The notes below the pieces were generated by a model. That model was not told where the DNA came from. It did no database searches and worked only from the letters and a program-made list of their open reading frames with translations. Both the position numbers and the translations under genes were made by a program. A stretch of 13,948 bases of DNA. It comes from Verrucomicrobiota bacterium (lineage in GTDB: Bacteria; Chlamydiota; Chlamydiia; Chlamydiales; JAEYWL01). The stretch covers positions 1 through 13,948 of the forward strand of contig JAEYWL010000001.1 in NCBI GenBank assembly GCA_023428915.1, in the 5' to 3' direction. Of this stretch, positions 1 through 6,913 are shown piece after piece. The stretch's first letter is position 1. Every line of letters begins with the position of its first letter.

Positions 1-73
1 TAGACAATCGATCTGACGCATCTAACGCCTTGCCAAGGGGAAGAACCCTTGGCTTCGGCATTATCTGCGCCAT
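1..73 (-). CDS. Possible 5' end of a minus-strand gene, cut by the window edge
   Basis: Reading left from an ATG at 73, the minus strand stays open to the edge for 24 codons (MAQIMPKPRVLPLGKALDAS then DRLS). A second in-frame ATG lies at 61. The LDxxDRxS pattern resembles the N-terminus of some small bacterial integral membrane proteins, but this is only an impression from a short stretch. The upstream GAG is too close to the first ATG to be a good ribosome binding site. The plus strand is also open here (3-89), so the call is weak. It would sit just downstream of, and co-directional with, the DUF2156 gene. Confidence 0.3.
   Translation of the reverse strand, partial: MAQIMPKPRVLPLGKALDASDRLS
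32..53. other. Perfect 8-bp stem-loop
   Basis: GCCAAGGG (32-39) and CCCTTGGC (46-53) pair perfectly around the loop GAAGAA. No T-run follows on either strand, so it is not a canonical Rho-independent terminator. It lies about 70 bases beyond the stop of the minus-strand DUF2156 gene and could still slow or end transcription. If the partial gene at 1-73 is real, the stem lies inside its coding sequence. Confidence 0.35.
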
Positions 74-112
74 CTCAATTATCTAATTAAGCTTGTGCTA
101 AGATTTAGGGGA

Positions 113-127
113 CAACTTGGGTTTAAA
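113..127 (-). repeat. Copy of the TTTAAAACCCGACTTG-type repeat core
   Basis: The plus strand reads CAACTTGGGTTTAAA; its reverse complement, TTTAAACCCAAGTTG, matches the cores at 6711-6725, 6876-6890 (inverted) and 8420-8434 with one to three differences. The adjacent GGGGA, read as TCCCC on the minus strand, also matches the TCCC following the 8420 copy. The TTTAAA provides the TAA stop of the DUF2156 gene (123-125), so the repeat abuts or has replaced the gene end. Confidence 0.55.
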
Positions 128-1121
128 CAGTGACATTGAGCGCCTTCATTAGTCCAATGAGCATCCTTGGATTCATGTTTTTTTCACTAAATGCCAGGAA
201 GCAGGGGTCCGTTTTAGGATGGAATTTTTCCCAAAATTTGCGATGGCCATCTAAATGAAATACTCTTTTGGCTAATTGGTATAGCAATCTTGTCGCCCAC
301 ACTCCAAAAGAAGACATCCCTTCAATTTTGCCTAGCTTTGTCAAAGGGATAATTCCTGTAGTCACATACGAGCAGTTTTCTTTTGCTAATTGCTCTAAAG
401 TTGCCACAACCAATAATTCTGGCGTACCATTTGAAGCTTCGGGCGTAATCATTAAATGGTTTAATAACCACCCCTCATTTTTTTCAAGTTTATTTAACTG
501 TAGAAGCCCGGTAAGAATTCCGCCTTTAACAGCATAGAACCAGCGTTTGCCAAATCTATCTGTAAATAATTGTACGTTTGAGATATGCACTTGCGGGCCT
601 TTTCTCGATTTCAACCACTTCCTTCCCGCCTCTTCCATCAAGGCCTCGATTTTTGGGTCGTTGCGTTGATGTTCTTGTATTACTGTGCCCTCATTTAATG
701 CATGTTTGACCTTGCGTCTTACCAGGCTCGCTTTCGGGCCTGTATGTTCCATGGGAGGAGCGTGGGGATCCATTATAATTTTTTCCCCGAATTCTATGCT
801 GATTTGCGCTAACTGTTTTTGCATCAGCCATTCGCAAAACTCCCGTGTTATAAGGGCATGCACCACTTTTAAGGAGTTTTTTTTACAAAACTCATGGAAC
901 GCAAGAACTAAGTTTTCCTGCTCAGTTATATCGCAAATAGGGCTGCCCATGACAACAGCACAACCTGACTCGCAGCGGTAGCCGATAAAACCTGATAGGC
1001 CTGGCATGGTAAAGACTAGACAGCTTTTATCTAAAATGGCATCAGTGGTAATGTCGCCCCACTGCCGAATTTTTTTTACAATTAATTCTCTTGGAAGCGC
1101 CTGTACGTCCGTTGTGTCCAT
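123..1121 (-). CDS. DUF2156 protein (lysylphosphatidylglycerol synthase C-terminal-like)
   Basis: A 332-residue soluble protein with no signal peptide or membrane segment. It matches the DUF2156/LPG_synthase_C family, a tandem GNAT fold that in MprF moves an aminoacyl group from tRNA to a lipid. Recognisable blocks are the GxPI motif (residues 59-62, MGSPIC), the basic RRKVKHALNEG helix (135-145), the WLLNHLMITPEASNGTPELL block (218-237) and the C-terminal KFWEKFHPKTDPCFLAF (295-311). The flippase domain of full MprF is absent, so this belongs with the stand-alone members, whose substrate is unknown. The start is the ATG at 1121 behind GGAG; an upstream in-frame TTG at 1142 precedes that site and is unlikely. 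It is divergent from the DUF72 remnant across a short poly-A/T spacer. The stop codon falls inside a dispersed repeat core. Confidence 0.88.
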   Translation of the reverse strand: MDTTDVQALPRELIVKKIRQWGDITTDAILDKSCLVFTMPGLSGFIGYRCESGCAVVMGSPICDITEQENLVLAFHEFCKKNSLKVVHALITREFCEWLMQKQLAQISIEFGEKIIMDPHAPPMEHTGPKASLVRRKVKHALNEGTVIQEHQRNDPKIEALMEEAGRKWLKSRKGPQVHISNVQLFTDRFGKRWFYAVKGGILTGLLQLNKLEKNEGWLLNHLMITPEASNGTPELLVVATLEQLAKENCSYVTTGIIPLTKLGKIEGMSSFGVWATRLLYQLAKRVFHLDGHRKFWEKFHPKTDPCFLAFSEKNMNPRMLIGLMKALNVTV

Positions 1122-1184
1122 ATGATCTCCGTATAGATACAAATTAACTTAAAAAAAAAATTGCAATTTGAGCAAGGAAATATA

Positions 1185-1688
1185 ATGAAAGCTAAAGTTT
1201 TCATAGGCACTTCTGGCTGGTCTTATAAACACTGGAAGTTAAATTTTTACCCGGAGGGGCTGAAAGATCGGGATAAGCTGCATTATTACTCTGATCAATT
1301 TACTACGGTAGAGATTAACACTACTTTTTATAACTTGCCAAAAGAAACCACGGTGCGCAACTGGGAAATGCAAGTGGATAAGCAGTTTATATTTTCTGTA
1401 AAAGCCAGCCAGTACATTACGCATCGCAAACGCTTAAAAGATTGCAAGGAGAGTGTGGAACTATTTTTAAATCGCTTGCAGTTTCTCAAAAAACATCTAG
1501 GTCCTATTTTATTTCAACTTCCCCCTTCTTTTCGTTATAATCCAGAGCGATTAGAAGAATTCCTGGATTATCTACCCAAAAAAAAGCGTTATGTCATGGA
1601 ATTTCGCCATGAAAGTTGGTTTTGCGATGAGCTTTATGCCTTATTAAACCGCCATGATATCGGCCTATGCTATACAAGACGCCCTTAA
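1185..1688 (+). pseudogene. DUF72 (YecE-like) gene, truncated at the 3' end
   Basis: The 167 residues are a clear N-terminal two-thirds of a DUF72 protein, a TIM-barrel-like family of unknown activity. They contain FIGTSGWSYKHW (6-17), FTTVEINTTFYNLP (39-52), FSVKASQYITH (70-80), GPILFQLPPSF (106-116) and VMEFRHESWF (137-146). Complete members are usually about 240 or more residues long and carry a later tyrosine/arginine-HG block that is missing here. The reading ends in CYTRRP, where the family expects the strand after the 'hnvalc' position to continue. The +1 frame stays open a little longer (AYAIQDALKLKK) and also lacks the family C-terminus. The start ATG at 1185 follows AAGGA; an in-frame TTG at 1161 lacks a site. 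The stop lies 13 bases from the end of the convergent glycosyltransferase gene, suggesting that a rearrangement removed the tail. A short functional protein is possible but less likely. Confidence 0.75.
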
Positions 1689-1701
1689 ACTGAAAAAAAT
1701 G

Positions 1702-2631
1702 CTACCACGTTTTAGCCCATAAGTGCACAGCCATGCTTTCTTTGCTTATAAAATGGCGCCTTATTTCACTTGCAGTGAGCTGTTTATGGGTTTGATTGTG
1801 AAAGTAAGGGAGGGGATAAAAGTAGGAGCAGGGCAGGATTAAAATACGATCCCGCTGTGTTGTCGCAAGGTGATGGCTGCATGCGTCTGATAATAATAAA
1901 GGACCGGTTCTAATGAGCTGCGAAATGCCGGGCCTGTCTTCTAAAGTGGTTAAATGCTTCAGGCAATATTCAATGACTGAATCTCCCGCTGCTGCTGCGA
2001 TCAAAGCGGTGCAAATATATAAAGGTTTATGAGTTCCGGGGTAGATACAGTTAGTTTCCTGCCCGGCAATAAAGCTGACTTCTTGTGAAATAAGGTCATT
2101 AAAAGACTTGTAGCAAATAATGTCGATATCGCTGTAGATGCCGCCAAATTGGTATAGTGTTTCATAGCGCAACACGTCCGCTTTTTCAGCCCAGGTTTTG
2201 GCTTCATAAAATGCATTTTTTGTATGTGTTGAGCTCCAGGCAAAACCTGGAAGCTTGGCATCATCCCAAATGTGCACCTCCCAGCCTGGATGATGGTTTT
2301 TCCAAGTATTGATAATTAATTTTACATCGGGAGGCAGGGCTGAGCCTAGCCAAATAAAATGCAACTTCGGCGGGATGGAAAATTGCGAAGGGGGTGACGC
2401 ATAGGTTTGCGGATTGGCAAGCTGCTTTATGCAAAATTTGCGAAAATTTGCCTCGAGAAGATGAAATTCAGCATCGCTATAAAATACATTTGCAGTAGGG
2501 GCTCTGCCGAACTGCATGCTTTCCCAAAAATTGCAGCTTTGAAACCCTTCAATCCCATTTGTAATTGGTTGAATCAATAGGGTGAGAAATTCATTATCAC
2601 GTGCATTTTGAAAGGAGAGTTCTTTATTCAT
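1702..2631 (-). CDS. DXD-motif glycosyltransferase (Gly_transf_sug family)
   Basis: With the ATG at 2631 the protein has 309 residues; an in-frame TTG at 2658 would add nine, and neither has a convincing Shine-Dalgarno sequence. The core follows the Gly_transf_sug/OCH1-like pattern: IPPKLHFIWLG (87-96), HPGWEVHIWDD (114-124), AEKADVLRYETLYQFGGIY (148-166) and the metal-binding D168-I-D170. A C-terminal HLW motif (303-305) also fits the family. The fold is the GT-A type used by clostridial toxin domains and several bacterial effectors to transfer a sugar from a nucleotide donor. No signal peptide or membrane segment is seen. The roughly 85-residue N-terminal extension is unrecognised and could carry a secretion or targeting signal. 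A surface-glycan role in the bacterial cytoplasm is equally possible. It converges on the broken DUF72 gene. Confidence 0.85.
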   Translation of the reverse strand: MNKELSFQNARDNEFLTLLIQPITNGIEGFQSCNFWESMQFGRAPTANVFYSDAEFHLLEANFRKFCIKQLANPQTYASPPSQFSIPPKLHFIWLGSALPPDVKLIINTWKNHHPGWEVHIWDDAKLPGFAWSSTHTKNAFYEAKTWAEKADVLRYETLYQFGGIYSDIDIICYKSFNDLISQEVSFIAGQETNCIYPGTHKPLYICTALIAAAAGDSVIEYCLKHLTTLEDRPGISQLIRTGPLLLSDACSHHLATTQRDRILILPCSYFYPLPYFHNQTHKQLTASEIRRHFISKESMAVHLWAKTW

Positions 2632-2781
2632 TCTGTTTGCAGTTTGTATTAAATCCAATAGTCCATTTAAACGCTTAATTAAGACTTTTGCAATAGCTTA
2701 TTTTATACTTAAGCCATCCCGGCTGCGATTGCATAACTTAATTCCAATGACATAGTGTGGGTGTCATGCTAACAAAGAAAC

Positions 2782-2810
2782 TTGTTTTTTCTATGGAATA
2801 CGAATATAAC
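2782..2810 (+). promoter_or_regulatory. Candidate sigma-70/sigma-66 promoter for the hydrolase pair
   Basis: TTGTTT (2782-2787) and TATAAC (2805-2810) are 17 bases apart, and the -10 lies about 60 bases before the ATG at 2871. The -10 box falls inside a fragment of the dispersed repeat (2801-2827), so the repeat may have supplied part of this promoter. The -35 matches the consensus only in its first half. A 6-bp stem (ATGACA/TGTCAT, 2747-2767) lies just upstream, of unknown meaning. Confidence 0.4.
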
Positions 2811-2827
2811 CTATTATAAGGTAGCGA
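2801..2827 (+). repeat. Partial copy of the right half of the 6710-6891 repeat
   Basis: CGAATATAACCTATTATAAG then GTAGCGA matches 6852-6878 (CGAATATGACTTATTATAAG then GTAGCAA) at 24 of 27 positions. Both copies lie in the same orientation, 35-45 bases upstream of a plus-strand gene start. The rest of the palindrome is not recognisable here. Confidence 0.6.
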
Positions 2828-2870
2828 TCAGGCAGAGGGTGTTTTTCTAATTAACAGCAAGGGGTTGTTC

Positions 2871-3926
2871 ATGTTTTCTTTGTTAAAAAAAGTGTTGTTG
2901 GGTGGTGCTGTCCTGCTTGGGACTATGCCGCAAGCTTCCGATGCCTGCACTAATTTCATTATTAGCACCCAAGACAATGCGATAATTAATGGCCGCTCCA
3001 TGGAATTCGCCGTATTTCTTCCAACAGCCATTAAAGTTGTGCCTAAAGGAGAAACAGTGCAAAGCGTAGGACCTAATAACCAAAAAGGGATGAGCTGGAC
3101 TACTAAGTATGCCTATGCAGGTATTGCCATATTTGAGCAGGGTATTGTAATTGATGGCTTAAATGAACAGGGCCTTTCAGTCGGGGGGCTCTGGTTTCGC
3201 GATGGCCAATACCCTGACATAAGTAAGGCGCCTGCTAGTACAATTATGGCCTATACTGATGTAATTCGTTGGCTATTAGGGAATTTTGCTACTACTGAAG
3301 AGGCTAAAAATGCGCTTCCTAAAATAAATGTCTTTACTTTTCCTATTCCAGGCATACCAGGGGGGCCAGCCCCTATCCACCTTGCAATACACGATGCTGC
3401 AGGCAGCAGTGCAGTAATGGAATTCATCGATGGAAAAATGCGTATAATGGATAACCCTGTCGGCGTTCTTACAAACTCCCCAGAATTTACCTGGCAGCTT
3501 ACTAATTTGCGCAATTACATTAATTTAACTGCTGTAAATAAAGATGAAGAGAAATTAGGTGGCTTAGTGGTTGCTCCATCCGGAGAGGGGAGTGGTTTAT
3601 TAGGTATTCCTGGCGATTGGACGCCTCCTTCCCGTTTTGTAAGGGCAGTTCTATATAAGCAGTTTGCTAAAAAGGCCCCAAATGTTCAAGAAGGCGTGAA
3701 TGCAGCCTTGCATATCTTGAATGCTTTTGATATTCCCTATGGAACAATTCGCACTGCTAAGAGTGAAGGCGACTACACACAGTGGGTCGTAATTAAAGAT
3801 TTAGCTACTAAAAAACTGTATGCAAGAACGTACACAGATCCTACTATTGTGAGCGTTGACTTGAACCGTGAAACGGCTAAGGGTGCAAAAACAATCCCGC
3901 TCCATTCAGTGCCGGTCCATTATTAA
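2871..3926 (+). CDS. Exported linear-amide C-N hydrolase (choloylglycine hydrolase family)
   Basis: A 351-residue Ntn-hydrolase of the family that includes bile salt hydrolase, penicillin V acylase and N-acylethanolamine or acyl-homoserine-lactone amidases. The signal peptide (residues 1-25, ending ASDA) puts Cys26 at the mature N-terminus, as the mechanism requires. Expected active-site positions follow: Arg42 in NGRSMEF, Asn98 in DGLNEQGLSVGGLWF, Asn202 in LTNSP and Arg255 in PSRFVR. Bile salt hydrolases usually have Asp where Glu45 stands here. The start ATG at 2871 lies six bases after AAGGGG; the in-frame TTG at 2865 overlaps that spacer and is rejected. The product should act in the periplasm or outside the cell. 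It lies 31 bases upstream of a second exported hydrolase, and the two are probably co-transcribed. The natural amide cannot be told from sequence; a host lipid amide is one guess. Confidence 0.92.
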   Translation: MFSLLKKVLLGGAVLLGTMPQASDACTNFIISTQDNAIINGRSMEFAVFLPTAIKVVPKGETVQSVGPNNQKGMSWTTKYAYAGIAIFEQGIVIDGLNEQGLSVGGLWFRDGQYPDISKAPASTIMAYTDVIRWLLGNFATTEEAKNALPKINVFTFPIPGIPGGPAPIHLAIHDAAGSSAVMEFIDGKMRIMDNPVGVLTNSPEFTWQLTNLRNYINLTAVNKDEEKLGGLVVAPSGEGSGLLGIPGDWTPPSRFVRAVLYKQFAKKAPNVQEGVNAALHILNAFDIPYGTIRTAKSEGDYTQWVVIKDLATKKLYARTYTDPTIVSVDLNRETAKGAKTIPLHSVPVHY

Positions 3927-3957
3927 ATCTGCTTTTCCATATTATGAGGATGATATT

Positions 3958-4977
3958 ATGAGAAATATCCTGCTGCTGCTGCTTTTTCCTTTAGCCCTAG
4001 CTGCATTTGAAGCGAGTCCGGTCACGCCTTATCCAGTTTTGGGCTATCGTCAAATCACTTTTTTTGACCATGATTTTAAGACCAGCCGAGATCTCTTGAT
4101 CTGGTACCCTGTGCCGGCAAAAGCTAGCGGATCACCCTCAATAAATCCTTGGGACACGTTTTATGTGGATAAAGATGCAGCTCCGGAAAAGTTTTCTTAC
4201 AAGCTGCCTGTTATTTATCTTTCACACGGTTATCAGGGAACTCCCCATGAGCTATCCTGGTTAATCCGCGGTTTAGTAGAAAACAATTTTATCGTTATTG
4301 CCTTGACTCACATGGACCGCATCAATGATAAGCTGCATATCAACCACTGGCTGCGGGCCTTAGATGTGCGAAAAGCTCTAGACATTTTTAGCAAAAACCC
4401 TATGGCGTCCTATGCCAATTTAGATGAAATCGGCTTCGCCGGCTTTTCTCTTGGAGGCACTACAGGCATTTGGGTGGCGGGAGGCATCTCTGACAAACTT
4501 GATAAACTTGCCCCGACTCCAGAGTTTTCTACAAGCCAGGACTTTGCACAAGCAAATACGTTATTACCCACACTGAATAAAGAAATGATGGCAAAAGATT
4601 GGCGGGAGCCGCGTATTAAGGCCGTGTTTTTGATGGCCCCCGCCTGGGCCTGGATTTTTAATCAGAACAGCTTAAAGAACATTCAAGTGCCCGCTTATAT
4701 TATCGCTCCAGCTCTGGACGATGTTCTGGTGACTAAAAATAACGCCGGCCTATTTGCTAGACTGATTCCCCATGCCGTTTACCAGGAAATCCCAGGCCGG
4801 CTCACTCATTTCATATTCATTAGCGCTCTTACCGAAGCCGAGCGCCGCAAGGCAGATCCTGCTGATGCCTACCCTTATCTTTTTAAAGACAGCCCTAACA
4901 TCGATAGGAGATGGGTGCAGCAGCAGGTTGTGGATGAAGCGGCCAATTTCTTTAACTCGGTGTTTCCTGATAAGTGA
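3958..4977 (+). CDS. Exported alpha/beta hydrolase (dienelactone hydrolase/PAF-acetylhydrolase-like)
   Basis: A 339-residue enzyme with a hydrophobic signal sequence (1-16, MRNILLLLLFPLALAA). The alpha/beta fold is visible as LPVIYLSHGYQGT (83-95, oxyanion region), the nucleophile elbow GFSLGG with Ser164, an acidic candidate Asp254/Asp255 in APALDDVLV, and the catalytic His284 in LTHF. The arrangement fits the 'predicted dienelactone hydrolase'/PAF-AH-like group, which cleaves esters or acetyl groups; the substrate is unknown. The ATG at 3958 follows GAGGATG. The frame is open further upstream into the preceding gene, but the added residues carry no signal and overlap its end. Together with the amidase 31 bases upstream it forms a two-enzyme secreted unit, plausibly for attacking lipids or amides of the host or of competitors. 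Confidence 0.9.
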   Translation: MRNILLLLLFPLALAAFEASPVTPYPVLGYRQITFFDHDFKTSRDLLIWYPVPAKASGSPSINPWDTFYVDKDAAPEKFSYKLPVIYLSHGYQGTPHELSWLIRGLVENNFIVIALTHMDRINDKLHINHWLRALDVRKALDIFSKNPMASYANLDEIGFAGFSLGGTTGIWVAGGISDKLDKLAPTPEFSTSQDFAQANTLLPTLNKEMMAKDWREPRIKAVFLMAPAWAWIFNQNSLKNIQVPAYIIAPALDDVLVTKNNAGLFARLIPHAVYQEIPGRLTHFIFISALTEAERRKADPADAYPYLFKDSPNIDRRWVQQQVVDEAANFFNSVFPDK

Positions 4978-5009
4978 GATGCGATAAAGTGATTGACTGG
5001 GCTGTTCTA

Positions 5010-5804
5010 TCAGTAAGTGATATTAAAAGTTTTGATGACAGCTTCAATGGCATATGGATGTATACTTACAGTACCAGAAAAAGCCGTATCAAGGGAGTAA
5101 ATTAAAAATAGCATAAATGCTGTGGAGGCAGCCAGCATGGAGGACATAAGAATATGCGGAAATATATATTGGGGGGCAAACAACCACGTAAAAGCGACCA
5201 TGACAATACCTCCGATAATTAAAAATGACCATATCTCTGTACCCAGCGAGGCTTTACTTTCCATAAGCCGTGTCAAGCGGGCGTTAAGCAACAGGTTTAA
5301 TTTGTTAATAGATTCGGAGTACCATAGTTGTTGTTTAGTGGTTTGTAAATCAACGTCATAATAGGCTTGCAGAAGCTCGCGCATCGCTTTCATGGTTTTC
5401 ATGCTCAAGACTTCGCCCTTGGCCATTAGAGGCCATTCATCTTTGATAACGCTTACTCCATAATCATATAAGCCATTGCGCAGGCGGAGCTTGTCCTGTT
5501 CTGAAAAAACTTTTGAATCTTGATACAGCTCTTCTATATAGCTTGCTTCTACCTGAGTGGTCTGCTCGATTTTGTCGTAGCGTGTTTGTACATTGACCAC
5601 AATGAATCCTACAAGCACCGCGTAGAGAACACCTAAATTTGTAAAAACAACCCCTGCAACATCGTGATGGGAGCGCAAGGCTTTCGGATCGACAAAGTAG
5701 CGGATAAGGCAGATGCCAATGGTCGTGAAAAGGGTGAAAATCAATACAAGAGAAAGAACCCCCAAGGCCCAGGGCAATGTTTCTAAAAAAAATAAAAATC
5801 CCAT
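5010..5804 (-). CDS. DUF4239 integral membrane protein
   Basis: About 264 residues with four predicted membrane segments in two pairs. The N-terminal pair covers roughly residues 8-31 and 48-70 (GVVFTNLGVLYAVLVGFIVV). The C-terminal pair is WSFLIIGGIVMVAFTWLFA and ILMSSMLAASTAFMLFLIY. Between the pairs lies a charged, mostly helical cytoplasmic or periplasmic stretch. Length and layout match DUF4239 (bestrophin-like in predicted architecture), whose function is not established. I use the ATG at 5804; a GTG two codons upstream (5810) is equally possible and neither has a clear ribosome binding site. It is convergent with the alpha/beta hydrolase (32 bases apart) and divergent from the DUF2608 gene, sharing a palindromic -10 region. 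Confidence 0.85.
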   Translation of the reverse strand: MGFLFFLETLPWALGVLSLVLIFTLFTTIGICLIRYFVDPKALRSHHDVAGVVFTNLGVLYAVLVGFIVVNVQTRYDKIEQTTQVEASYIEELYQDSKVFSEQDKLRLRNGLYDYGVSVIKDEWPLMAKGEVLSMKTMKAMRELLQAYYDVDLQTTKQQLWYSESINKLNLLLNARLTRLMESKASLGTEIWSFLIIGGIVMVAFTWLFAPQYIFPHILMSSMLAASTAFMLFLIYSLDTAFSGTVSIHPYAIEAVIKTFNITY

Positions 5805-5826
5805 GCTCACATATGTAACATACTGT

Positions 5827-5836
5827 ATTATATAAT
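5827..5836. promoter_or_regulatory. Palindromic -10 region serving two divergent genes
   Basis: ATTATATAAT is a perfect palindrome and contains TATAAT on both strands (5831-5836 plus, 5827-5832 minus). It lies 26 bases before the DUF2608 start and 22 bases before the DUF4239 start. No good -35 box is visible at 17 bases on either side, so activity may need an activator, or the match may reflect AT-richness. Confidence 0.4.
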
Positions 5837-5862
5837 GGCAAAAAGAAGAGGATGTTCATTGC

Positions 5863-6663
5863 ATGCTGAGAATATTACTAGTTATATTGCTTCTGCCTTT
5901 TCAATTTTTCTATGCATATGAGGAGCAGGCGCACATGAAGCAGGTGGTGGAGTATGTTGAAACCTTAGACTCAAACACATGGGTATTATTTGATATTGAT
6001 ATGGTATTGACCCAGCCGGGCCTTGCCGAATTTCAATATCCCAACATGCAGGCCCATAAAAATATTGTCAGGCAGATTATCAAAGGGCTGCCGCCTGAAA
6101 AACACTCTTTATTTCTTTCCTTAATGACCTTTCCGCATGAGCACATTTTGGTGGAAGAACAAACCCCTGCTTTAGTAAGCCTTTTGCAAAGCAAGGGCTA
6201 TCCTGTTATGGCTTTGACAGCTAATCTTACTGGTGCCATTGGAGAGCTCCCTTCTTTTGAAAGATATAGATTAGATATATTACAGCAGCTCGGATTTAAC
6301 TTTACTGACTCCGCTCCGTATACTGAAGCAATTACTTTTAATGAGTTTCCCGCTTATAGGGGGAATTATCCGCAATTTATTCAGGGCGCTCTTTTTGCAA
6401 ATGGCGACTCAGCTGATAAAGGGGAGTTGTTGGCAGCCTTTATAAAAAAGACAGGGCTTTGTCCTGATCGCGTTGTATTTATTGATGACCGCAAAGAAAA
6501 TTTAGCTGATGTGGAATCCGCATTAAGGGAGTTCGATCCGGCTATAGTTTGCAAGTGTATTTTGTATACCGGGGCGCTTCACTTTCCTTCGCGAATGCTT
6601 TCTGAAGAAGAGTTTAAAACGGCATGGCAAAAATTAGCCGAAATAGTACTCCAAATCGATTAA
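5863..6663 (+). CDS. Exported DUF2608 protein (HAD-like)
   Basis: A 266-residue protein with a signal peptide (about 1-18, LLVILLLPFQFFYAY). The HAD-superfamily landmarks are in order: motif I FDIDMVL (Asp44, Asp46), motif II near LTANLTG (Thr119), a possible motif III Lys (Lys186, DKGELL) and motif IV FIDDRKENL (Asp208, Asp209). This is the pattern of DUF2608, a family known mostly from Chlamydiae and Legionellales and therefore a taxonomic hint. The retained aspartates suggest a metal-dependent phosphatase, but no substrate is known. The start ATG at 5863 is 11 bases from AGAGG, a long spacing; no better in-frame start exists nearby. The gene stands alone, followed by the large palindromic repeat. 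Confidence 0.85.
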   Translation: MLRILLVILLLPFQFFYAYEEQAHMKQVVEYVETLDSNTWVLFDIDMVLTQPGLAEFQYPNMQAHKNIVRQIIKGLPPEKHSLFLSLMTFPHEHILVEEQTPALVSLLQSKGYPVMALTANLTGAIGELPSFERYRLDILQQLGFNFTDSAPYTEAITFNEFPAYRGNYPQFIQGALFANGDSADKGELLAAFIKKTGLCPDRVVFIDDRKENLADVESALREFDPAIVCKCILYTGALHFPSRMLSEEEFKTAWQKLAEIVLQID

Positions 6664-6709
6664 TCATAATTGACCGATCATAAAAACCTATGATAAAGTG
6701 TGAGGTCTA

Positions 6710-6891
6710 TTTAAAACCCGACTTGCTTCCTTCTAAGAGTCAGATTCGAGTTCTTTTCCTCTAAGAGCTCGCACGAAGCCTTGAAAATCAGTGGGTCATA
6801 TTATTAATATGGCCCACTGATTTTTGCGAGCTCTTAGAGAGAAAAAACTTTCGAATATGACTTATTATAAGGTAGCAAGTTGGGTTTAAAA
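6710..6891. repeat. 182-bp imperfect palindromic element (MITE-like or REP-like)
   Basis: The left arm (6710-6772) and right arm (6826-6891) are reverse complements at roughly 80% by eye, including an uninterrupted 14-bp match, CTCTAAGAGCTCGC (6759-6772) against 6826-6839. The tips are TTTAAAACCCGACTTG and CAAGTTGGGTTTAAA. The centre is a second strong hairpin (6784-6824), set off by an 11-base asymmetric insert (6773-6783). No long open frame is present. Fragments recur at 113-127, 2801-2827 and 8420-8497, so this is a dispersed family. No clear target duplication is seen. Confidence 0.8.
6784..6825 (+). terminator. Central hairpin of the palindrome, terminator-like
   Basis: AAAATCAGTGGG (6784-6795) pairs with CCCACTGATTTT (6813-6824). 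The stem continues through TCATATT/AATATGG with one G-T pair to a 3-base loop. Five T residues (6821-6825) close the plus-strand side. It could end transcription from the DUF2608 gene before the cyclophilin gene. The near-symmetric A-run means it could also work in reverse. Confidence 0.5.
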
Positions 6892-6913
6892 AAAGAGTAA
6901 CCAAAGGATAATT

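Noticed and set aside
268..537. Plus-strand open frame within the DUF2156 gene
   Set aside because: Antisense shadow of a well-supported domain, with no ribosome binding site or family match.
685..981. Plus-strand open frame within the DUF2156 gene
   Set aside because: Antisense shadow with a low-complexity, Cys-rich sequence.
5464..5859. Second minus-strand frame over the DUF4239 gene
   Set aside because: The DUF4239 frame has clear membrane segments and family layout. This one is a frame-shifted shadow.
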